From positions 1-5,225 of the forward strand of contig JASFIT010000345.1 in the NCBI GenBank assembly GCA_050122535.1: a stretch of DNA of 5,225 nt, given 5' to 3'. This document shows positions 1-4,545 of the stretch, piece after piece. Position numbers and translations under genes: made by a program. The notes below the pieces were generated by a model. That model searched no databases and had not been told where the DNA came from. It worked only from the letters and a program-made list of their open reading frames with translations. Numbering within the stretch: the stretch's first letter is position 1; the number at the start of each line of letters is the position of its first letter. The DNA is from JASFEQ01 sp050122535 (lineage in GTDB: Bacteria; Desulfobacterota; DSM-4660; Desulfatiglandales; HGW-15).

Positions 1-131
1 TTACCTGTCACAATCTGTCGCAGTAACCATGTTTTTTCGGGGTATTTTGTGCTGTTTTGTGTCAACCCATTTTTTCTAACCAGTTGAAATTAAGTAAATA
101 TTGAATTTCTCGATTTCGCTTGATAGACTTG

Positions 132-183
132 AAATTCCTTGAGGCTATGCCTCGTGCGAGTTCGATCCTCGCCCCAGGCACCA
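132..183 (+). tRNA. 3' half of a class II (Leu-like) tRNA, 5' half absent
   Basis: The fold is read directly from the sequence. A variable arm pairs GAGGC (141-145) with GCCTC (149-153) around TAT. A T arm has stem GCGAG (156-160) with CTCGC (168-172) around the 7-base loop TTCGATC (161-167). A 7-base 3' acceptor strand CCCAGGC (173-179) is followed by discriminator A180 and an encoded CCA (181-183). The long variable arm and the A discriminator fit tRNA-Leu better than tRNA-Ser, which normally has a G discriminator. A complete gene would need a 5' acceptor GCCTGGG and a D arm, and neither is found in bases 1-131. The bases before 141 can be read as the 3' side of an anticodon stem, but no partner strand is present, so the anticodon is unknown. 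It is probably a displaced tRNA end left by tRNA-targeted integration, or a decayed gene. Confidence 0.72.
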
Positions 184-189
184 GAAAAT

Positions 190-224
190 AAAGGGGAAAT
201 CTGGATTGATTGGTTTCCCCTTTT
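190..224 (+). terminator. Intrinsic terminator after the tRNA fragment
   Basis: AAAGGGGAAA (190-199) pairs perfectly with TTTCCCCTTT (214-223) around a 14-base loop, and the 3' arm itself supplies the T tract. It starts seven bases after the tRNA CCA, which is where a native tRNA terminator would sit. This suggests that the tRNA 3' end and its own downstream DNA have stayed together. Confidence 0.7.
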
Positions 225-248
225 GCTTTGTGATAGATCAATTGTAAG

Positions 249-335
249 TATTCACGGCCGAACTAAGTTGCCGCCGGACGCGGAGCCGCGACAGGCACCC
301 CACGGTAGGCGGCCAACTTGAGCGACTTGTTATGT
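249..335 (-). repeat. attC-like integron recombination site downstream of the VOC gene
   Basis: Read on the minus strand, it begins three bases after the VOC stop codon with an R''-type box ACATAAC (335-329). A 6-base spacer follows, then an arm CTCAAGTTGGCCGCC (322-308). That arm pairs with GGCGGCAACTTAG (275-263) once one C and one G on the 5' arm are left unpaired. Extra unpaired bases confined to the L'' arm are the polarity signature of real attC sites, and the polarity matches the gene. The variable terminal part (276-307) contains a small internal hairpin, CGCGG (279-283) with CCGCG (286-290). The distal R' box is poorly conserved: around 255-249 only GTGAATA is seen against the expected GTTRRRY. 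This fits an array end whose last six bases derive from neighbouring DNA, or decay. Confidence 0.68.
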
Positions 336-338
336 AGC

Positions 339-719
339 TTACACTTCATTAGCCACCTCAATTAAATTATTATCAGGATCTCTAAAATAGAAAGAAAGAA
401 TTAAACCTTTTGCTCCTGTCCTTTCTACTGGACCCTCAATTATTTCAACGCCAAAGCTCTTTACATGAGATATTGCTTCATTTAGTGGAGTTTTTGCAAT
501 AAAGCATAAATCAGCTGAACCAGGCACAGGTTTACCAGCTTTTGGCTCAAATTCATTTCCGAACTCATGTAGATTGATTTTTTGATCACCATATTTCAAT
601 GCTACTCGACCCTGTCCGAACACCTCTTTTTTCATTCCCATCACGGACGTGTAAAAAGATATGGCTTTTTCAATATCTCTTACCGTCAAAACAAAATGAT
701 CAAGTTTGCTTATTTCCAT
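339..719 (-). CDS. VOC-superfamily (glyoxalase/bleomycin-resistance fold) protein, STM3117-like
   Basis: The 126-residue protein is a single VOC module made of two beta-alpha-beta-beta-beta repeats, the usual length for this family. It opens with LDHFVLTVRDIEKAISFY, has a middle motif KINLHEFG, and ends with RDPDNNLIEVA. Likely metal-ligand positions are His8, His51 and Glu121; the fourth ligand position, near the GSADLCF segment (residues 67-73), is not a clear His. The GPVERTGA and EFEPKAGKPVPG segments resemble the Salmonella STM3117-type lactoylglutathione lyase-like subgroup as I remember it. A glyoxalase-type isomerase or thiol-dependent detoxification role is therefore plausible, but the substrate cannot be told from sequence. 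The ATG start is 16 bases beyond the upstream attC-like site, with a purine-rich GGGGGA before it as a weak ribosome site. The gene fills the space between two attC-like sites, as in an integron cassette, and its low G+C differs from the GC-rich attC stems. Confidence 0.9.
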   Translation of the reverse strand: MEISKLDHFVLTVRDIEKAISFYTSVMGMKKEVFGQGRVALKYGDQKINLHEFGNEFEPKAGKPVPGSADLCFIAKTPLNEAISHVKSFGVEIIEGPVERTGAKGLILSFYFRDPDNNLIEVANEV

Positions 720-734
720 ACGAATTCATTTCCC

Positions 735-795
735 CCGTAGCGTTTAGGCTGCGTGGCGGCGTTCTTTTGCCGTCCAATCAAGCCTTTTGTTAGAT
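735..795 (-). repeat. attC-like integron recombination site upstream of the VOC gene
   Basis: On the minus strand it starts with a perfect inverse core ATCTAAC (795-789; consensus RYYYAAC). It then folds into an imperfect hairpin: GGCT with AGCC, an internal loop, and TGGaCGGC with GCCGCCA leaving one A unpaired on the 5' arm, all around an 8-base loop. A 5-base spacer TAAAC leads to a degenerate R' box GCTACGG (741-735) at exactly the expected distance. The total of about 60 bases is the classic '59-base element' size. The unpaired base lies on the same arm as in the site at 249-335, so both sites point the same way. This one would belong to the preceding cassette, whose gene content, if any, is no longer recognisable. 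Confidence 0.62.
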
Positions 796-1697
796 GCATG
801 ATTATTGCAAATTCTGAATCTTAGGTATTATATGGTTTCTTTTTCAGTACTTTCAATATTATCAGACACCGAGAGTGAAAGGTGGGTGAATGACATAAGC
901 GATGATATGAAAAGCGGAGATACCCAGACCAACACTCCTCGTTACCCTTTGGCGTGAATGAGCATCTCCGCTCAAGGTGGATTGGAACCTATAAAGGTGC
1001 CATACCAATACTTGATGATGAGCCGCATTCATAGTCAACCCTTAATTGTTAGGTATCGAATAGGTAGAAATGTTACGTATTGGTGCGTTGATTGCGTGGT
1101 TGCATTGAGTGGGGTCGGACCGAGATACCAATCTGAAATCTTATGATAATTGGCCAATTCTTACCCAGACTCAGATCCTAAACGGACATTTTTGAGACCA
1201 AAATGAGCACCCTTAGCTTTTTTTGGAAACCAGCAAAGCTTTTGTCGGCTCACGGACACCATTGATTTGCATTCCTAGTTCATGAAACACTTTTACCAAA
1301 AACTGCTTTGAGCCAGAATCTGCAAATCTTGGGCGCTGGTAGAGAATAGCAGGGGAGGGTATTTTGGTCCTCCTCGGGGGTAATTTTCTTGCAAAAAAAG
1401 CTTGACACTATTGCCACACAGTGGTACTTCCTAATGCAGCTCTCATTATCCCACATTCCTAACCATTTGTGGTTGCCCCTGGGAATTCCTAGGACTCCCC
1501 GCCCCTCATCTCCTATAAATGAACTTCTCAGGGGCTTTTCTTATCTTCTGGTTCCCTGCGCTTTTATTCCCCTTCAAATGGATAAGAAATAATTCATACC
1601 AATTCTTGGTTTCGTTGAGGCTTGTCTTAGTGGATTAATTTATGTTATATAAATACGTTAAATCTGATATGTTTAAGACTTGAAAAGGAGCGTATAG
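796..1697. other. Gene-poor spacer of about 900 bases
   Basis: I see no gene with a credible start, ribosome site and protein family here. It contains a 9-bp inverted repeat (913-921 with 964-972), three copies of ATACCAAT (1002-1009, 1125-1132, 1596-1603), and a minus-strand open frame without a good start (1213-1407). A weak GC hairpin, GCCCCT (1501-1506) with AGGGGC (1530-1535), is followed by TTTT and has a 23-base loop, which is too loose to call a terminator. The region next to 795 would be the body of the cassette preceding the VOC cassette, so it may be a decayed or non-coding cassette. Confidence 0.6.
1622..1651 (+). promoter_or_regulatory. Possible sigma-70 type promoter for the DUF2845-like gene
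   Basis: TTGTCT (1622-1627; 4 of 6 consensus matches) is followed after 18 bases by TATATA (1646-1651), inside an AT-rich stretch that also contains TATAAA at 1648. It lies about 45 bases upstream of the start codon. The match is modest and other AT-rich hexamers nearby could serve. Confidence 0.3.
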
Positions 1698-1985
1698 ATG
1701 GGCAGAAGAGTTGTTTGTTTGATGATCATTGTTTTTTTTCTTTTGACCGCTGTTGCATTTGCACAGACTTCCGCCAGGTGCAAAGGTAGAATCATCAAGG
1801 CGGGCGTCAGCAAACAGTTTGTGATCAATAACTGTGGGGAGCCTGATGAGGTAGAAAGTTTTGCCCTCAGTGCGAGAAGCGGTTCGGCTGTGGGAGAAAG
1901 ACTCTTTTACTACAGAGGCAGCAAGACCTGGATCGTGGAGGTTAGACGCGGGAAGGTCACTTCGATCAGAACCGAGAAGAGATAA
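1698..1985 (+). CDS. Secreted DUF2845-like small protein
   Basis: The 95-residue product starts with a classical signal peptide: Arg3-Arg4, a hydrophobic core at about residues 5-20, and an AFA|Q cleavage motif after Ala22. This gives a periplasmic mature chain of about 73 residues. The mature part reads RCKGRIIKAGVSKQFVINNCGEPDEVE. It resembles DUF2845 proteins, which have an N-terminal Arg-Cys, a short beta strand, a Ser-Lys and a Cys-Gly-Glu-Pro turn. Cys28 and Cys46 could form a disulfide in the periplasm. The C-terminal half (LFYYRGSKTWIVEVRRGKVTSIRT) looks like beta strands closing a small BamE/SmpA-like two-layer sheet, but that is inference. No function is established for the family. 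The start is well supported by AAGGAG (1685-1690) seven bases before the ATG. It stands alone, 317 bases upstream of the pilin gene, with no terminator seen between them. Confidence 0.82.
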   Translation: MGRRVVCLMIIVFFLLTAVAFAQTSARCKGRIIKAGVSKQFVINNCGEPDEVESFALSARSGSAVGERLFYYRGSKTWIVEVRRGKVTSIRTEKR

Positions 1986-2097
1986 AAGGAGGAACCCGGT
2001 CTTTACCAACCTTCCCAACGCCCCTTCCTTCTCGTTTACCCAATAAAGTCAATACGTTATAAATTCCGAAAATCACAAGAGGGATTGAAGACGATCA

Positions 2098-2133
2098 ATT
2101 GTGCCCTATTGTTCACAGAATTTGCACAATAGG
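2098..2133 (+). promoter_or_regulatory. Overlapping inverted repeats, candidate activator (enhancer) site for the pilin promoter
   Basis: ATTGTGC (2098-2104) is inverted as GCACAAT (2124-2130), and the overlapping CCTATTGT (2105-2112) is inverted as ACAATAGG (2126-2133). A further half-site-like ATTGTTC lies at 2108-2114, ten bases (one helical turn) from the first. The cluster is about 100-135 bases upstream of the transcription start predicted from the -24/-12 element. Enhancer-binding activators of sigma-54 commonly bind at that distance. The identity of the activator (for example a PilR-type regulator) is inference. Confidence 0.42.
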
Positions 2134-2205
2134 TAACGTTTTTCACCTGTTAATTGAGGAAGGAAGACCCATATTTTAACAATTAATTCAGAGTCTTATG
2201 TTATT

Positions 2206-2221
2206 TGGCATACCTATTGCT
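2206..2221 (+). promoter_or_regulatory. Sigma-54 (RpoN) -24/-12 promoter of the pilin gene
   Basis: TGGCAT-ACCTA-TTGCT matches the TGGCAC-N5-TTGCW consensus, with the invariant GG (2207-2208) and GC (2219-2220) at the exact spacing. The predicted transcription start near 2232 gives a leader of about 70 bases before the pilin ATG. Major pilin genes of several deltaproteobacteria and pseudomonads are known to be RpoN-dependent, which supports the assignment. Confidence 0.75.
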
Positions 2222-2302
2222 CTTTGTATAGGTGTCGTTTGACTGAGTCCCACTTTGTATTCTGCGTTCCATGTGATTGTGGGGAAAAGGGGGATTAGGA
2301 AA

Positions 2303-2689
2303 ATGAGGATATTGAGACTATTAAGCAAAACAGGGGATGAAAGAGGCTTTACGCTTATTGAGCTCCTTATCGTCGTAAGCATCCTCGGGGTCTTGGCCAC
2401 TATTGCGATCCCGACGTTTGGTGGGTATAGAAGTAGGGGATTTGATTCAGCAGCGGTATCCGACCTCAGAAACGCAGCGCTGGCTCAGGAAGCCTATTAT
2501 ACAGATAATGACATTTATTGTCTCAACGTGGCAAGTCTTCAAGGGCAGCCTTATAACTTTTTTCTCTCTCCTGACGTTGTGGTAAACATAACGGCAGCAA
2601 CTGCAATGGGCTATACTATGACTGCTGTGCATGCCGCTTCTGGAAAAATTTACACCCTTTCAGGGCCTGGTGGTTCTATTAGTCCTTAA
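2303..2689 (+). CDS. pilA: Type IV prepilin, PilA-like major pilin
   Basis: This is the structural subunit of a type IV pilus or closely related filament, processed by PilD prepilin peptidase and assembled at the inner membrane. The 128-residue precursor has a basic 15-residue leader ending in Gly. The class III cleavage site is G|FTLIELLIVVSILGVLATIA, with Phe+1 and the invariant Glu+5. After the hydrophobic N-terminal helix, AIPTFGGYRSR and the amphipathic stretch with SDLRNAALAQEAYYTDN match the PilA pattern of Geobacter/Myxococcus-type pilins. The mature chain is 113 residues with a single Cys (Cys58), so the C-terminal disulfide loop of many pilins cannot form within one subunit. The C-terminal GYTMTAVHAASGKIYTLSGPGG is the usual final beta hairpin. 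I chose the ATG at 2303 over an in-frame ATG at 2255 because it gives a normal leader and is preceded by AAGGGGG (2287-2293) and AGGA. No pilus assembly genes are in the window, so a minor pilin or pseudopilin is possible but less likely given the strong dedicated promoter and terminator. Confidence 0.9.
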   Translation: MRILRLLSKTGDERGFTLIELLIVVSILGVLATIAIPTFGGYRSRGFDSAAVSDLRNAALAQEAYYTDNDIYCLNVASLQGQPYNFFLSPDVVVNITAATAMGYTMTAVHAASGKIYTLSGPGGSISP

Positions 2690-2717
2690 GGGCTCATCGT
2701 AGAATAAGTGCAGGTGC

Positions 2718-2747
2718 ACCGATCAGGTGAAGCACGTGATCATCGGT
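2718..2747 (+). other. Imperfect hairpin in the pilin 3' untranslated region
   Basis: ACCGAT (2718-2723) pairs with ATCGGT (2742-2747). Inside it, CA/TG and GTG/CAC pairs around an AAG loop extend the stem, with a 3-base bulge. It precedes the intrinsic terminator, lacks its own T run, and could affect mRNA stability. It may also have no function. Confidence 0.25.
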
Positions 2748-2768
2748 TTGAGAGAAATCCCTTATATG

Positions 2769-2799
2769 AAAGCAGGGTCCTGTGACCTTGCTTTTTTTT
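2769..2799 (+). terminator. Intrinsic terminator of the pilin transcript
   Basis: An 11-bp stem joins AAAGCAGGGTC (2769-2779) to GACCTTGCTTT (2784-2794) with one G-U pair and a CTGT loop, and runs into eight T residues (2792-2799). It lies 80 bases after the pilin stop. On the other strand it is followed by only three T residues, so it would be a poor terminator for mtaD. Confidence 0.88.
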
Positions 2800-2962
2800 G
2801 GCCCATCTGAGCGCTTCCCGCCATGAGTTCTATTATTCCATTTAGACAAAATCCCGGTTCTTTTCATCTTTTCCAGACCAGAGATACGAGAAAGCTTCTC
2901 CTGTGAGGGCAGGGCAGTTGATCGAGATCGTAATAGGACAGGGCTTTGCAGTTTCTAAGAAA

Positions 2963-4279
2963 TCAGGACTGAAGCCAACGCCTCACATCCTGTGACTTCT
3001 GGCGCGCCTTTTCCATGATTTCGTAAAGATCTATGCTCAAAAGTTTTCTATTCTCCATGAGCAATCGGCCATTGATGATGGAATGGGTCACATCATTACC
3101 TCTGGCCGCATACACCAGATGAGAGAAGGGATTGTACATGGGGGTGAGGTGAGGCTTTTTCGTATCCAGGATAATCACGTCCGCCTTTTTGCCTTTTTCA
3201 AGAGAACCGGTAACGTCGCCCATGCCTAACGCTTTCGCCCCCTCGACGGTGGCCATTCTCATCACGGTCAGAGCATCCATAACGGTCGTGTCCATGCTGT
3301 TTATTTTGTGGAGCTTGGCGGCCATATCCATCTCTGCAAAGAGGTCAAGGTTGTTGTTTGAGGCACAGCCGTCTGTGCCTAATCCCACAGTCACGTTGCT
3401 TTTCAGCATATCAGGTATGGGGGCAATCCCGGATGCCAGTTTCATATTACTTTCTGGATTATGAATGGCTTTCACCTCATTTTCAGCGAACATCTTGATA
3501 TCCTTTTCGCCCAGATGAACACAATGATCCGCAATGAGGTGAGGCCCCAGGAGTCCCAGAGTTTTGAGGTGCTGTACAGGGCCCTTGCCATACCGCTTAT
3601 TTACTTCATCCAGTTCGCTTCGGGTCTCAGCCACATGGATGACTAGAGGAACGTTGTATTTCAAGGCAAGTTCATTGGTAGTAGAGAGAAGCTTAGGACT
3701 GCAAGTGAAGAGGGAATGGGGCTCAACGGCGATAGAGACAAGGGGATCACCCTGCCATTTGTTGATCAGATCTTCTGTGTATTTGAGCCCATTTTGGATC
3801 GGGCCATAGTTGGGAGAGTCGAAATCATAGAGTACTTCGCCCACAAGGGACCTCATGCCCGCTTCTTTGGCAGCGCGCGCCACCTCGTCCTCGAATAGAT
3901 ACATGTCACAAAACGTGGTTGTACCTGACATGATCATCTCTGCGCAGGCAAGAAGGGTCCCTGAATACACAAAATCGGCATCCATCCTGCTTTCCGCGGG
4001 AAAGATATAGTTATTCAACCATTCCATCAGGGGAAGGTCATCTGCAAGTCCTCTGAAGAGGGTCATGGCTGCGTGGGTGTGGCCATTGATCAATCCTGGA
4101 AGTATGAGACCCCCCTTTGCATCTATGATTCTTTTTCCCTGAAATTCCTTCCCATTGCGGCTACCAATGTAGGAAATGGTATCTCCTTTGATACCCAAAA
4201 TACCGTCCTTAATGATGGCATTCTGCGGATCCATCGTTAAAATGGTTCCGTTCTTGATTAGAAGATCAAACTGTTGCAA
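2963..4279 (-). CDS. mtaD: 5-methylthioadenosine/S-adenosylhomocysteine deaminase (amidohydrolase)
   Basis: A cytosolic metal-dependent hydrolase that deaminates 5'-methylthioadenosine and/or S-adenosylhomocysteine to the inosyl compounds. The 438-residue protein is a full-length member of the MtaD/TrzA/SsnA-type amidohydrolases. It has an N-terminal beta-sandwich start (DLLIKNGTILTMD), a TIM barrel, and a C-terminal sandwich return (GSLEKGKKADVIILD). The metal site is complete: His67-x-His69 in GHTHAAM, His215 in VIHVAETRSE with the catalytic Glu218 three residues later, His252 in DHCVHL, and Asp303 in GLGTDGCASNNN. Trp87 lies 18 residues after the HxH, the spacing I recall for the substrate-pocket Trp of Thermotoga TM0936. 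The start is a TTG preceded by GGAGG (4293-4289) at nine bases, giving the typical N-terminus. It lies 266 bases downstream of the phosphorylase gene on the same strand. Pairing with that gene favours MTA as substrate. Related Atz/Trz or guanine deaminases cannot be excluded by sequence alone. Confidence 0.88.
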   Translation of the reverse strand: MQQFDLLIKNGTILTMDPQNAIIKDGILGIKGDTISYIGSRNGKEFQGKRIIDAKGGLILPGLINGHTHAAMTLFRGLADDLPLMEWLNNYIFPAESRMDADFVYSGTLLACAEMIMSGTTTFCDMYLFEDEVARAAKEAGMRSLVGEVLYDFDSPNYGPIQNGLKYTEDLINKWQGDPLVSIAVEPHSLFTCSPKLLSTTNELALKYNVPLVIHVAETRSELDEVNKRYGKGPVQHLKTLGLLGPHLIADHCVHLGEKDIKMFAENEVKAIHNPESNMKLASGIAPIPDMLKSNVTVGLGTDGCASNNNLDLFAEMDMAAKLHKINSMDTTVMDALTVMRMATVEGAKALGMGDVTGSLEKGKKADVIILDTKKPHLTPMYNPFSHLVYAARGNDVTHSIINGRLLMENRKLLSIDLYEIMEKARQKSQDVRRWLQS

Positions 4280-4403
4280 GACGACTTTCCTCCGTGAATA
4301 AAAAAACGAGACACATATTATTTTCTGTTTCCACCATACTGGACCTCAAGTTCAAATGACAAAATCCCAATGACAAATGAAATCTAGGCCTCAAAACATC
4401 AAA

Positions 4404-4433
4404 ATTTTCGAATTGCAGTTAGAGCTCTGTCAA
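4404..4433 (-). promoter_or_regulatory. Candidate sigma-70 type promoter for mtaD
   Basis: On the minus strand a perfect TTGACA (4433-4428) is followed after 18 bases by GAAAAT (4409-4404; 4 of 6 consensus). This would give a transcript start near 4397 and a leader of nearly 120 bases. If real, mtaD can be expressed independently of the upstream phosphorylase gene. The -10 match is only moderate. Confidence 0.4.
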
Positions 4434-4545
4434 TATTAAGAATTTCTCATAGCCCACTATTCCAGTAATTCATGGTTCCACTATTTCAATTGGTGGGCGA
4501 AAGTTCTTCTTCATTTGACATTGGGGCTTTGGATTTGGTCATTAC

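Noticed and set aside
1048..1054. GTTAGGT, a perfect match to the integron core site consensus
   Set aside because: No partner box or L''/L' pairing at attC distances on either strand. A 7-base degenerate motif is common by chance.
958..1146. Plus-strand open frame of 62 codons in the spacer
   Set aside because: No ribosome site before its ATG, the start overlaps an inverted repeat, and the translation matches no family I know.
1183..1212. GAGACCAAAATGAGCACCC, reminiscent of terminal repeats of some IS21-type insertion sequences
   Set aside because: Only one copy, no second end and no transposase or helper gene nearby.
1402..1430. TTGACA followed by an attempted -10
   Set aside because: The best hexamer at 17 bases (TACTTC) matches only 2 of 6 positions, and no gene follows.
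1986..1993. Strong Shine-Dalgarno-like AAGGAGGA right after the DUF2845-like stop
   Set aside because: No start codon follows at a usable distance, so no downstream gene can be supported.
1635..2018. Long minus-strand open frame opposite the DUF2845-like gene
   Set aside because: It is a shadow: the plus frame has a signal peptide, a ribosome site and family motifs, while the minus translation has none.
2863..2990. Plus-strand open frame overlapping the 3' end of mtaD
   Set aside because: Short, without a start codon or ribosome site, and overlaps a well-supported gene in the antisense direction.
4452..4498. GCCCAC/GTGGGC inverted repeat after the phosphorylase gene, considered as a terminator
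   Set aside because: A 6-bp stem with a 35-base loop and no T tract. It would not terminate transcription, so read-through into mtaD stays possible.
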